From: Taxillus chinensis
Taxonomy: Eukaryota; Streptophyta; Magnoliopsida; Santalales; Loranthaceae
DNA: 64,000 bases
Direction of reading: 5' to 3'
Assembly: GCA_023512835.1 (NCBI GenBank)
Contig: CM042085.1
Coordinates: forward strand, 28,479,812-28,543,811
A model generated the notes under the pieces. That model was given only the letters and a program-made list of their open reading frames with translations. It was not told where the DNA came from and made no database searches. The position numbers and the translations under genes are program-made. Shown here piece after piece: positions 22,290-33,885 of this stretch (positions within the stretch are counted from its first letter, which is position 1; each line of letters starts with the position of its first letter).

Positions 22290-23390
22290 GAATGTAGAGT
22301 AGATTCCTTTGCGATCAATAAGTCAAAGAGAAGAGAAGTACCACAACACTTCAAATCCGAGACTATGGACTGGATTTATCAATATGGTTGCAAAGAAAAT
22401 CTGAACCTGTAGCTAAATAAAGATATACCTGAAAATACAAAAGCTTAACGAGGCAAGGATTAGTACGGATTAGAGAAGATAATCAGTGAAAAACAACATA
22501 ATCCGAACTAATAAGAAACAGAACTCATGCATGGCTAAGAATGTAGTAGACGTACGCAACGTGAAAGTGATCAATATTCTTGAATCAGGGCATATGTCGG
22601 ATAGCAATACACGGTTCATATAGGTCAACATAGCGAAACCGTCTTGCTTGGAACAGCTAGCTAAGATTAATTAAAGGTCAAATGATTTGGCTTCATTAGG
22701 ATTCATGAGTGTGAGATGAAAAGGTGAACACATGTCAAAAGAATGCAGATGATTAATCGATTAAAATGCATGGTTGAAGGAAGAACATACATCCACACAT
22801 GCCACTTTTCCGATTTAAAACAAGCATGTCCAGTCGATCCGGAAGTAATAGCGTAGAGAAGGGAGAATCCGAGACATATTAGGGGTTCATTGCTGCTCCC
22901 CCGTAGATCATTTAATCCTCTCAATGAAAAGCTCCCCCTCGGATAGACAATCAAGGAAAAAGGTCATGAGACATATACGGGGGGTATTCCTGAATAAAAT
23001 ATAAAGCATTTTCTCCCCGTAGATTGTGCAATCCTCTCGGTTGACCGTTCCAATTTGTAGTTCAAAGACTGTCTATCTTATTAGAAGACTATACTTGATC
23101 TGATCGGAATGCGTTTGTGTATTCATCCACCAGGCATTCCAAGCTAGCCCATTTCACTCCTTCAACTATGCACGTTAATGGAGTAATCTAAATGAACATG
23201 CTTTGATCATGTGGTGATTAATGGATATGAAGATCATGAATCCGGTCGAGGTAAATCATATAAACTGTAATTATGTTAGCTTTAAACGACTTCGGTCGGG
23301 AAACGCAAGCATCCTCCCATTATGAGGTTGAGATTAACATCGAAACATGGAACCGTGGAGTCGGTAAGTATGATCAGCAATGCGGTCTTT
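22290..23390 (-). other. Spacer between RNase H and the env-like region
   Basis: No coding frame fits. Between 22880 and 23020 the minus strand has several purine-rich runs next to each other (for example CTACGGGGGAGCAGC and CCGAGGGGGAGCTT). They look like duplicated PPT motifs, as described for Sireviruses. Confidence 0.5.
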
Positions 23391-23393
23391 CTA

Positions 23394-25508
23394 CTACTTT
23401 CGGTAAACATACAATGCATGGTTTGTGAGAGAATATCTTGTTGTGAAATTTAAATGAGAAACTATGCAGAGAAGTCGAGCATACCTAGTTGGAAGAGTAG
23501 TTCGAAAACCTCGCATCAGGGAGAGGCTTTGTAAATATGTACGTAATTGATCTTCGGTGGCAACATGTTCCAGTGAAATATGCTTTTTAAGAACATGATC
23601 GCGTATGAAGTGATACCTGACCTCAATGTGCTTCGTCTTAGGATGCATGACAGGATTGTTGCTGATGGCAATTGCACTAGTGTTGTCACGGTAAAGTGGA
23701 ATAGAGGACATGTTGAATCCGTAGTCGGTAAGTTGACTTTGCATCCAAAGTAGTCGTGCGCAGGCAACTTCCAACGAATGATATATTCCGCCTCGGCGAG
23801 TAGAGGTTGATACGGAATTCCGCTTTTACTGAACCATGAGATCAATCTATTTCCAAGAAACGACACGTACCGCTTGTGCTTTTCCTGTCGATGCGACATC
23901 CAATGAAGTCGGCATCGAGTACCCCGATAAGGTGAAGTTGGACTCCTTTGAGTACCGAGTCCCAAATTCATCGTCCCTTTGAGATACCTTAAGATCCGTT
24001 TTACATGTAGCATATGTGACTCCTTGGGATTCGCCTGATATCGTGCACAAATGCAAGTTGCAAACATAATGTCCGGGGCGACTTGCTGTAAGATAGAGCA
24101 AGGATCCGATCATCCCTCTGTAGTCGGTCACATTTACTTGATATGCCGTCCATATCCGGATCTAACTTGGCACCGACAGGCATTGGAGTTTTGACGGGAG
24201 ATGAACCTTCCATACCAAACTTCTTAATAAGATCGCGAGTGTACTTAGCCTGATTGATAAAGATTCCTTCCTTTAATTGTTTGACTTCAATTCCAAGGAA
24301 GTAGGATAGTTCTCCCATCATGCTCATTTCAAACTTGCCTGTCATCAACTTAGCAAACTCTTCACAAAGCTTCGGATTTGTTGATCCGAAAATGATATCG
24401 TCCACGTATATTTGTACGATCGAGTGTGTCCTTTCTCTTGTCGTAGAAATAGGGTGGTATCTATCTTCCCTTTTTGGAAGTTATGAGCAAGTAGGAATTC
24501 CGACGAGTGTGTCGTACCAGGCTCGGGAGCTTGCTTCAAACCATATAGAGCTTTCCGAAGTTTGTAGACAAGATGTCCTGCCTTAGGTTCAATGAAGCCG
24601 GGAGGTTGTTCAACATACACCTCCTCTTGAAGGTCTCCATTCAGGAATGCGCTCTTGACGTCCATTTGATAAACTATGAAGTTTTCATATGAAGCATACG
24701 CCAAAACATTCGGATTGCCTCAAGTCTTGCGACCGGAGCAAAGGTTTCATCATAATCTATTCCCTCTTCTTGACGATATCCTTTGGCTACCATCTGGCTT
24801 TGTTCCGGATTACTATTCCATCCGTATCAAGTTTGTTCCGAACACCCATTTAACGCCAATGACTTGCTGAGACTTAGGCCTTGGTACTAAGGTCCACACA
24901 TTATTTCTCTTAAATTGATTCAGTTCTTCTTGCATGGCTTCTATCCGGTTTGAATCCTGAAGAGCTTCATCTACCACCTTTGTTTCTATTTGAGATAGAA
25001 AGCATGAGTGAAGACTCATGTTTGAGGTGGCTGCTCTTGTTCTTACACCAACGGTAGGATCACCAATCACTTGATCTGAGGGATGGTTTCGAGTCCATCT
25101 ATAATTCCGTGCGTGTGTTGGTTGTCCTTGAACAATTTGAAGCTCTTCCAGATTGGGTGGTTCGGTTGTATCAACTGGTTGGGCTTCGTCCGGAGTAGAT
25201 GTTTCCGTATTTAGAGGTACGGATGAACTGATTGGTTCTTCAACACTGTTTCTTTCGGTGTTAACTAGTCCTGGACGGACTTGAAGGTGCTCCGAATTTT
25301 GTGTATCTGCAGGGAGTTTGTCCGGAGCTAAGTGGTAGTCCGGAGTTAAGTGGCAGTCCGGAGCTAAGTGGTAGTCCGGAGCTAAGTGGTAGTCCGGAGT
25401 TAAGTGGTAGTCCGGAGCTAAGTGGTAGTCCGGAGCTAAGTGGTAGTCCGGAGTCCGAGTCATCCGTAGCATCATCCACAAAATTCGGTTGTGTTTCGCG
25501 GATGCCAC
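23394..25508 (-). pseudogene. Copia reverse transcriptase and RNase H, frameshifted
   Basis: Minus-strand frames in order. At 24813-25508: a variable linker with a six-residue repeat, then NNVWTLVPRPKSQQVIGVKWVF. At 24345-24704: YQMDVKSAFLNGDLQEEVYVEQPPGF and YGLKQAP. At 24397-24408: the YVDD catalytic motif, followed by GELSYFLGIEVKQ. At 23394-23770: RNase H with DNTSAIAISNNPV and HPKTKHIEVRYHFIRDHV. These are the standard Copia RT and RNase H blocks. They sit in at least four different phases, separated by short indels. Confidence 0.85.
25322..25452 (-). repeat. 18-bp in-frame tandem repeat in the pol linker
   Basis: About seven copies of an 18-bp unit encode the hexapeptide DYHLAP (variants DYHLTP, DCHLTP). 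It lies between the integrase C-terminus and the RT start, a hydrophilic and poorly conserved part of Copia pol. Confidence 0.85.
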
Positions 25509-25644
25509 GTGGTTGGTCAGGATACCGGTCGGGATGTGTGGCAGGAATATTCATAAACTTTGAGTAATCGACGTTTGTTTATGACCTGCAGATTAGAATT
25601 TGAAGGACCGACTTTTGACCAATCGAGATTAGCTTCATCAAAGG

Positions 25645-26890
25645 TTACATGGATAGATTCTTCAACTTTAGAAAGTTTTCTATTGAAGACCCGATAAGCC
25701 TTGCTATGAAGTGAGTACCCGACAAAAATCCCATCATCGATTTTGGTTCAAATTTATTTCGGGTCTCTTTGCCATTGATCAAGATATATAGCAAGTACAT
25801 CCGAAGGCTCGAAATGTGAAATTGAAGGTTTTCGACCTCTCCACATCTCATAGGGTGTTTTCATGGTAGATTTATTTATTAGAGTTCCGTTCTGAACATA
25901 GCGAGGCGGTGGACACGGCTTCAGCCCATAGACGAGAGGAAGCATTGCCCCTGCTAACATGGATCTACCAGCTTCAACTAAAGTTCGATTCTTGCGCTCA
26001 GCTACCCCATTTTGTTGTAGGGTTCGGGGCGCCAGAAAAGTCATGTTGTATGCCCTGTTCAGAACAATATGATCTCATTTCGGAAAAATCAAATTCTGTA
26101 CCATGATCACTCCTAATGCATTTAATGCTCGGTCCTTGTGAGTTGCTTATCCAGTTGAAGAGATCTACAAGATGTTCAAAAGTTTGATCCTTTGATTTCA
26201 GGAACATCACCCATGTGTATCTGGTGAAATCATCGATAACCACAAGGGTATATCTCGCACCTGCTAGTGATGAAACAGATATAGGACCACATAGGTCCAT
26301 ATGAAGAAGTTGCGAGAGGAGCATTATTGAGTTAACCGATTTGCTCTTAAAGCCGTGTTTGGTCATTTACCAAGTTGGCATTCTCGACGAGAGTGTCTCT
26401 GGAGAACTTGAGTTTGGGTAGACCGGTGACAAGATCAAGTGATGCTAATTTAGACAAAGTCTTAAAGTTCAAATGTGCGCATCGCTTGTGCCATAACCAA
26501 CTATCTTCATCTGATTGCTTTCGTGAGGAAACATACAGGGTCAGAAGAATTATTTCTTAAGACCACCGAGTATATGTCCCCATCTCTTGATCCGGATAAC
26601 TTAACATCTCCGGATAAGTTTTCTCTTCTTGTACAGGTGTTGGACAAAAAGGAAACAATGAAATCCTTTGTCACATAGTTTACTGACACTTAGCAAATTA
26701 TGCTTTAAACCTTCGACTAGTGCAACTTTAGTGATTGATACACGGCCGTTAGTTAAAGTGCCATACCCTGACAGTCTTACCTTTGTTGTTGTCGCCATAT
26801 GAGACGGATGGACCTTGTTTATCATTAACTTCTACAAGTAGAGTCTGGTCACCCGTCATATGTCCAGGAGCATCCACTATCAAGGATCCA
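25645..26890 (-). pseudogene. Copia protease and integrase, frameshifted
   Basis: Near 26880 the protease signature LDSGCS is in one frame and the following GHMTGDQT in another. At 26601-26825 the gag-pre-integrase stretch VALVEGLKHNLLSVSKLCDKG is seen. At 25998-26366 the integrase core has HMDLCGP, VVIDDFTRYTW and IRSDHGTEF, two catalytic Asp blocks. At 25754-26044 QQNGVAERKNRTLVE supplies the catalytic Glu, followed by TPYEMWRGRKP. The full DDE triad is present but spread over frames broken by short indels. Confidence 0.85.
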
Positions 26891-27199
26891 CTTGCTTTGA
26901 TTTATCTTTAACTTCAAGTGATCCGGCAATTCATTCCAGAGATGCTCCTGAAAGACAACAATTTACACTTTTGGTGCCCAAACTTGTTTCGGGCGGTTAG
27001 AGTGAGCAGCAGTATTGTCAACATTTACGGATTTGATTTTGTTAGGACTCTTAGCTTTCCAAGTTGACATTAACTTGTTAGTTTCAAGCTTCTTTTATTT
27101 GGGATTTCTTGGGAGAGACACTCCTTTTAGATTTAGATTTTGTTTTGCTCGAAGAACCCCTTTTATAAAACTGATCTTTATTTGATTGAAATTGATTAC

Positions 27200-29290
27200 A
27201 AGGCCAGCTATCGATAGACTCCAACATTCATAGTGATAATGACCCATTTCCTACAGATGGAACAGACACTATAATGTGAAGTACAAACAGGGGATACAGG
27301 TCTCTTAGATTTTACTGATTTTCTACTGTTTCACGTGGCCTAATCCATTACGTTTGGGTGACGCGCTCTTGGCCCTAAATGCGTCGGCCTTAGCCTTGTC
27401 TTTCTTTTTGGGTGCTACGCTTTTGGCTTTAACCGCAGCAGCCTTCCCTTCATCTTTAGTTACGGGTGCTACGCTTCGGGAAGTGCGATAATGACCTCGG
27501 TTCCACGATCATAAACTATGGTGCCACCTGAAATGAAACCATCCAACGGTTTAGATGTACTAACGGGATATAAGTTGGTTAGTTTAGGAGTGAAATCCGG
27601 AGGACACTCGGTGGCTTTAGCTATGGAGGTTGATGGTTCGAACCTAGACCAGGTTTGACTCGAATGTCGTCAGGATCGGTCCTAAAGGTAGAGGCTATTT
27701 CCCCGGATTTTAGCCACTTACGATTTATTTCTTTTTCCTGTTCCAATTCATTTTCGAGTCTTTTAACTATAACTTTTAGGCCTGAGAGATTGGTATTTAA
27801 GAGATGATTTTCAGCTCTTAGATCATGATACCAAGCTTCCTTTCCCCCGAAGTCGGCGACGTCCTTTTCGAGTCTATTAATGGTAAATTCGAGACGTTTA
27901 TTCGACTTTCCATATCTTTGTACATTTGAGTTATTATTAGTCTCTCATTCTTTTCATGATCACATGCAATAGTAAGAGATTCTAATTTACTCAGGAGCTC
28001 GAGAGATAGAAGGTACCTCGATATTTGCCATGAGGCGGACGTTCGGCTTAATGGTCGGCTCATCATCCGAGGATTCCTCCTCTTCTTCCGAGCCACTCAT
28101 GTATTTTGTCACGAGCGCCTTTCTCTTGCTCTTGCTGTTATCCGAGGTGGAGCGGCGAGAATTTACCTTGTCACTTTTCTCGGCCACCTTTGCTTTGGAC
28201 CTGCATTCCTTGGCCCAGGGACCGGTTTTCCCACGGTTGAAACATTCCTGAGAACTAGACTCGGGTCGCTCCTTCCGTTGGAACGATGATGATGAGCGTC
28301 TTCTGACCCCTTTTCGCTTTTCCGTAGGAATCGCTCAAAGGATTTGACAAGAAGGGCTATCTCCTCCTCCTCGTCGAATCGGAATTGTCGGATACGTCCG
28401 TATCATCATTCCTCGATATGTTTAGACATTCGGTAGCTTTGAGAGCTACCCCCTTTTCTTTCCGAGCTATTTTTTCATCTCTCGTCGAGTACTTAAACCT
28501 GACTTCGTGAGTCCGCAGCTCTCCATATAGTTCTTCAAGGGGAACATACCGCCGCTTTTTGTCGATTGCATCTGGAGTTGTTTGGAGTAGTAGCGATCCG
28601 GCAAGGAGCGAAAGAACTTGTCATTGATCTGGGATTGAGAGTAATGCTCATTGACAGTCTTCGGTTCAAGTATGAGCTTGCCGAATCTCCGATAGATACT
28701 TTCAAGTGATTCGCCCGGTTTATGATTAAAACTCTCAAAGTTCCGTACAGAGTACAGATCACATTCTGCATCCGGGACCGACTCCCCTCATAGAGGATTG
28801 TCGGTTTGTCCCAAACAACTTTTCTTGTCGTGCGCTCCTGGACGTCCGTGAAAGCTTCGGAATCCAAGGACGATGTAACATAAGCCGAGCCTTTTCACTA
28901 GCGCACCGCCAGGCTCTTTCATCGTTGGTAAGTTCAAGATCGGTCTTTGGCCTCCTTACGCCATGTTCTCCGATAGTCATCGGAATTGGAATCTCCTGAT
29001 GAAGACATGGCCACATAAGATGATCATGGCAAACCATAAACATCTTCATGCGAGCTTTCCACCGGGAGAAAAGCTCAGGTGTGAATTTGGGCGGTTTCGT
29101 TAGAGTAAACCCGAACTCCGTGGTTGAGAAGCGGTGGCGGCAGCAGGTTGTGGTGGATCGACATTTTCACCGCCGCTTCGATTCGGGATGGGCTCCTGTG
29201 CACCTCCGGAGTTAAGGCGAGTGTTGAAAAGCATATCTGCTTTCTTCGGCCATTTCGAGATTGAAAGAGTGGGATCTCTACTTAGAACGA
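27200..29290 (-). pseudogene. Copia gag with decayed zinc knuckle
   Basis: Minus-strand frames from just inside the PBS hold an N-terminal Pro/Gln/Ala-rich stretch (29100-29300), then gag blocks near 28530-29050 (FSRWKARMKMFM, WDKPTILYEGS). An acidic Ser/Glu patch lies near 28080. At 28203-28244 there is a knuckle-like CFNRGKTGPWAKEC, in which the second Cys is Arg and the His is Pro. Near 27235-27275 there is a second knuckle whose halves are in different frames. Sequence between 27500 and 27960 is rich in Glu/Lys and may be the coiled-coil part. Gag is not translatable as one frame. Confidence 0.75.
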
Positions 29291-29298
29291 AGTAGAAC

Positions 29299-29311
29299 TT
29301 GCTCGATACCA
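29299..29311 (-). other. Primer-binding site of the complete Copia element
   Basis: The minus strand reads TGGTATCGAGCAA two bases after the 5' LTR end. Compared with TGGTATCAGAGC it lacks one base; the rest matches the initiator tRNA-Met PBS. Confidence 0.75.
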
Positions 29312-29313
29312 CT

Positions 29314-30469
29314 TGATGGTCCCTTGAAGCCTAAAGGGGGGGGGGTGAATAGGCTCTTATTCGAACTCTTTCTTTTCTCTCAAGACACAAAGACTTATCT
29401 AGTTTAAGTGATAATATCACTGCGGAAGATAACCAGATAGTGGAAGTATTTTGTTTTATTATCACAAAGTGATTACAACAAAATAGAAGCAAACACTCTC
29501 TTACACTCGTTTACAACTTTGAATTCACACACTAGCCAAGTGCCTTTTCTATTTTTGCACTTCTTCGCTCTAGCTCACTTTTTTTACAAGAAGTATAAGT
29601 ATGAATATTTATACAAAACATTCCTAAGAGACAACCTTGGAACTTGAAGTTCGGAATGCGTTCCGCACTAACTATCCCTTGGTAATCTATCTGCCTTGAC
29701 TGCTGCGGATTGTGGAGCTCAAGATCTTGGATTCGAAGAGTATAAGTGTCTTTGTGAGTTCCGAGATACAATTAAGGTTGTGTCCACATATCCGGATGAT
29801 CCACGTGTAAGATTCTTCTTGTTCTAAATGCATTCTTCTTACATCGGGACAGCACGAGCCGATAACTTTAAATGCGGTTTCATTGGAGCAGGTGTCTTCT
29901 TGGTCCGGTGTAATTTTCCTTACTCCGTAGTTAATGAAGCTCGGAACCTTACTCCGTGTCAGTGGTTGCTTATTCCGTATCTATTCGGTACTAGAATCCT
30001 TAGTCCGTGTCGGCGCTTCCTTACTCCGCATGTAAGTTCCTTACTCCGTATGTAAGTTTCTTACTCCGTATGTAAGTTCCTTACTCCGTGTGTAAGTTCC
30101 TTACTCCGTATGTAAGTTCCTTACTCCGTATGTAAGTTCCTTACTCCGTGTGTAAGTTCCTTACTCCGTATGTAAGTTCCTTACTCCGTATGTAAGTTCC
30201 TTACTCCGGGCGAGTAATAAGTCCGGATTCCTTACTCCGCATCTATTTTCCTTACTCCGCACTTATTTTCCTTAGTTATTTACCAAGTGTTTGACGACAC
30301 TAACTCTTGTCCGGATCAGGATTATGTATCCTGTCCTTAGCTTTGCTCTCACGAGTGCATCTTTGGATTAGTGACATACCTTCTGCAATGATCAAATAAA
30401 CACAAAAGATCTCAGATCAAATTACATAAGGCTTTAACGGCATTATCCAAATTCGGGTTTGATCCAACA
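29314..30469 (-). repeat. 5' LTR of the complete Copia element
   Basis: 1156 bp, the partner of 17725-18889, including the 20-bp tandem array at about 30016-30210. It is followed by the second copy of the TSD AGCCC at 30470-30474. Confidence 0.9.
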
Positions 30470-30474
30470 AGCCC

Positions 30475-32013
30475 TATACTATAACATTTTAGATCGTCGA
30501 GGAATGTTCTCATAGTTTTACATGAGAATAATGCTTAAAGAGAAAAGACCGTTTAAGACAAGTAATTTGATAGACGGTTTGTTAAATGTTCCTCAAGCTT
30601 GCTATTCAATTGTCCCCTTCTAACAGAGAACTTACTAATCAATTTGTGCTAGATCTCTCAAAACAAAGATTGAACCTTCAATGGAATGTTCTTTGATTGT
30701 TTCACGTGCGCACAACACTTGGAAATATTTTCACTATTAGCTCTCGTTCTTTGTTGGAAGACAATAAAAACGATAGGGATCTCTTGATTCAATTATCTTG
30801 GTTATTCATTCAATGCGTAAGAGTTGGTTTTCAATATTCCTCAAAGTTCCCGTCCTTGATTTTAGTAAGTATGTATATTTTAGTGCAAAGTTCATGGGCC
30901 CATGCATTTCTATCCCCAACAATCTGACTTCTCGCCAATGAAATGCGTCTGGTAAAAGGGATGTTCAGATCTACCCATATCGTATTGATTAGTTACCCAT
31001 ACTGCACATATCGTGCCCATACCTTCCCTTTAGATCTTATTTGTTCATCTATTGTATATAGATAATAATCATTATTGCGACAATAAATGCACTTGACGAT
31101 AGAGAACGACATGCCTGAGATGCAAATACCCTAGCTTATAATTTTGCTAAGTGTTTGGCTACTTTGCATTTTAGGTCTATCTGCCTTGAAGTTGTGGTCT
31201 GATTTAAAGATAACAATAGAATAATATTTTTTAAGTTAGAAGTGTTGTTTCCTCAAAGGTGATTTCCTTGAAGCTCCTCTTCAAAGGGTTACATGAAATT
31301 AGTTTGCTTTCAGGTTCTTTAGGTTTTAACCTCGAAGATTCGTATCTTGGCGATACTACTGACTTTACATGAATAATGCTTTCCTTCAAAGTTGGTTGCC
31401 TTGAAGCCTCAACGATTTGAGAGAGTCGAAGCTTTCAGATTAAGCGAGATACTTGGAGCTTCGACTTTAACCTTGTTGCCTTTGAGTTTTCAAATGTTTG
31501 AGTTTTTAGCCGACTTTGAGTTATTTTAGCTCATATTATTTGTAGGTTAAGGTTTTAACTCTTTAACCCTTCAGATCTTTGACCCTTCAAGTCTTGGATA
31601 TTGCTTTTACTTAACCGGTTTGACATCTCATGAGCTAAGTCTTTAACCCTTCGACTCTTCAGGTCTTCAAGTCTTCGAGTCTATGTTATTAGTTTTACGA
31701 GAGCTGAGTTTTTGATGTTCAACCCTTCAACCCTTTAGGTCTTCGGCTCTTTCACTTAGCTTAACCAACTCAACACTTTGTGGTGAGCCTTTGACCCTTT
31801 GACCCTTTGACCTTTGAGTCTATGGATTAGTCGTTGTGTTTGGAAGCTTCCACTGTTTTGAGGTATCTTCCACGCTTCGACCCTATGAATCTTCAGGTCT
31901 GTAAGCTTGTATGCACACAATGACCACTCTTTTTTCTCAAGGCTTTGTGTATTTGAATTTCTAGATTTAGATATATTTGTGATGGCTTTAACAAATCAAT
32001 TCTTTAACTAACA
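30475..32013 (-). repeat. Right piece of the older Copia LTR
   Basis: On the minus strand the LTR begins TGTTAGTTAAAG at 32013. It runs through a region of degenerate TTCGAGTC/AACCCTT repeats (31340-31900), and it continues at 17719 beyond the nested 12.7-kb element. A PPT (AAGGGGAGAT, minus strand) lies just outside at 32014-32023, so this is a 3' LTR. Confidence 0.65.
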
Positions 32014-32180
32014 ATCTCCCCTTATTTGTTGTAAACTAGTAACTCATTAAAATTCATTATCTGGTGTCTTGCATTATTTTAATGCAAATAAGGAGTTTGT
32101 GTCAAGTCTTTGTGATTTGTATTAAGGGCTCGACTTGACTTTTCTTTGATAAATATTGAGATGTCTTATGGTAGGGCATC
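32014..32180 (-). other. PPT and short internal remnant of the older Copia element
   Basis: PPT-like AAATAAGGGGAGAT next to the LTR, then AT-rich sequence with no coding frame up to the next insertion at 32181. Confidence 0.5.
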
Positions 32181-33885
32181 TGTTGAGGACCTTAATTAGG
32201 ATCCAACAACAATCTGGAGAAGGATAACCAAATACCCAAACTCTAGCCCAAGCAATTTAAGTAATTAACTGAAAAAGCCGAAAATAAGTATAAACCTTTA
32301 ATATAAGAGTTTATAATTGCCAATAGCCAATAATCTGAATACATAAATTGTCATAGACAATGCCTATTTATAGGCAAACGACTCTCTAAGAATTGAAAAC
32401 TTAATATAATTAGGAAACTAAAGTAAAATACCAAAATACCTTAATATGAATTAAATAAAGAAAAGTAATAAAAATGAAAGACTTCTAATTCAATAAGGAA
32501 ATTAAATATAAGAAGAATCTCAACGATAGAATATGTCTTGCGCAACACGATACGTGCACGTGGTCTTTATCATTCCCCCACCCTTTGAAACTTCCCTTGT
32601 CCTCAAGGGAAAATTGGGGAAACTGTTCTACATCCAAAGTAGAGCGCCCCATTAATCCCAGAAACCCGTAATCCTTTATAAATTTCCTGACTTCATTCTT
32701 TGTGTGAATCTCCTGTCTCTCTGTCACAAAATTAGGCTGCTGCAAAAACAGAAATGGAGCAGATCTTGGATCTATTGTGAGTTCTACCCACATCTCTGGC
32801 TTGTGGAACACTTTTGTAAATAGGGATGACAAAGAGTGATGATAGAAAGTTGTGGATTGGGGGAGTTGGACGTTGATCAGTCCAATTATGAATGTCGTGT
32901 TGTTGGGAACAATTATAAATTGGGTGCGCCTTGCGTCGAGGGCACCACCTAACTGGGCATCATCAAAGACAAGGATCATGTTATTGAGAGAGTCTTCGAC
33001 GGTGATGGCCTTGTTGACTTTGATTTGGGCATCATCCACCATGATCGGTCGAGCAAAAGAAGTCAGAGCGATCAAGAACTTTGAAGTTGGAGTTGGATTG
33101 CCAATCCCTTTAGATGAGTAACCAGATGGGAACTCAGCCTCATGTTGTGATCAATGTGAGCTCTGAAAACATGGTTTATCTTCAACGTTTGAATATTTTT
33201 CACCTCATGTAAAGTTTTTCGTGACCTACGATCATCTTTTTGAGTTCGTCTGCATCCTATAGGATCTTTTTCCTTGTATGCGGATAATCGATCAATTTTC
33301 TGATTAATTGTGTCTTGGAATCGAACCATCTTTGCCAAAGTTGTCGAAAGCTCTATCATGAATTTCTCCAGGGCTTCGAACCATTGCCTGTTCGTCCTTG
33401 CCACCTCCTCCGTCATTGCTGATGAAGAACGCGAGATAAAATTGAGAAATCTTAATTAGGATCTCTCAATGAAAGCACCAAATTATTGAGGACCTTGATT
33501 ATGATCCAACAACAATCTAGAGAAGGATAACCAAATACCCAAACTCTAGCCCAAGCAATTCAAGTAATTAAGCTGAAAAAGCCGAAAATAAGTATAAACC
33601 TCTAATATAAGAGTTTATAATTGTCAATAGCCAATAATCTGAATAATCTGAATACATAAATTGTCATAGACAATGCCTATTTATAGGCAAACGACTATCT
33701 AAGAATTGGAAACTTAATATAATTAGGAAACTAAAGTAAAATACCAAAATACCCTAATATGAATTAAATAAAGAAAAGTAATAAAAAGAAAAGACTTCTA
33801 ATTCAATAAGGAAATTAAATATAAGAAGAATCTCAACGATAGAATATGCCTTGCGCAACACGATATGTGCACGTGGTCTTTATCA
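32181..33885 (-). mobile_element. Small non-autonomous LTR retrotransposon (1.7 kb)
   Basis: Two ~395-bp direct repeats (32181-32572 and 33484-33885) are highly similar. The right copy has an extra ATAATCTGA duplication near 33650. On the minus strand they begin TGATAAAGACC and end GTCCTCAACA (right copy ...AATA). A PPT, GGGTGGGGGAA, adjoins the left LTR. TTTGGTGCTTTCATTGA, a PBS-like sequence, adjoins the right LTR. The 0.9-kb interior has two minus-strand frames (33072-33416 and 32573-33075). The second contains FPQFSLEDKGSF, like the gag-linked stretch of Gypsy relatives, but no pol. The 5-bp flanks do not match. Confidence 0.75.
33072..33416 (-). CDS. Short gag-like ORF of the non-autonomous LTR element
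   Basis: It starts about 60 bp inside the PBS of the 1.7-kb element. It has the look of the N-terminal part of plant Gypsy gag: an amphipathic, coiled-coil-like start (QWFEALEKFMIELSTTLAKM) followed by a basic patch. No zinc knuckle or catalytic motif follows. It overlaps the next frame (32485-33075), so a frameshift or stop separates two parts of one former ORF. It is unlikely to be functional as a stand-alone gene. Confidence 0.35.
   Translation of the reverse strand: MTEEVARTNRQWFEALEKFMIELSTTLAKMVRFQDTINQKIDRLSAYKEKDPIGCRRTQKDDRRSRKTLHEVKNIQTLKINHVFRAHIDHNMRLSSHLVTHLKGLAIQLQLQSS

Larger units (their letters stand above)
17725..30469 (-). mobile_element. Complete Copia/Sirevirus-like LTR retrotransposon, 12.7 kb, TSD AGCCC
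   Basis: Two LTRs (17725-18889 and 29314-30469) are nearly identical and have TG...CA ends. The 5-bp duplication AGCCC flanks the element (17720-17724 and 30470-30474). On the minus strand the order is 5' LTR, PBS, gag with zinc knuckles, protease, integrase, RT, RNase H, a ~1-kb spacer, a ~3.2-kb env-like region, PPT and 3' LTR. Copia order is shown by integrase preceding RT. The length, tRNA-Met PBS, gag type and extra region after pol fit the Sirevirus (SIRE1/Maximus) lineage. All frames are interrupted by short indels and stops, so as read it could not move on its own. It is inserted in the LTR of an older relative. Confidence 0.9.
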
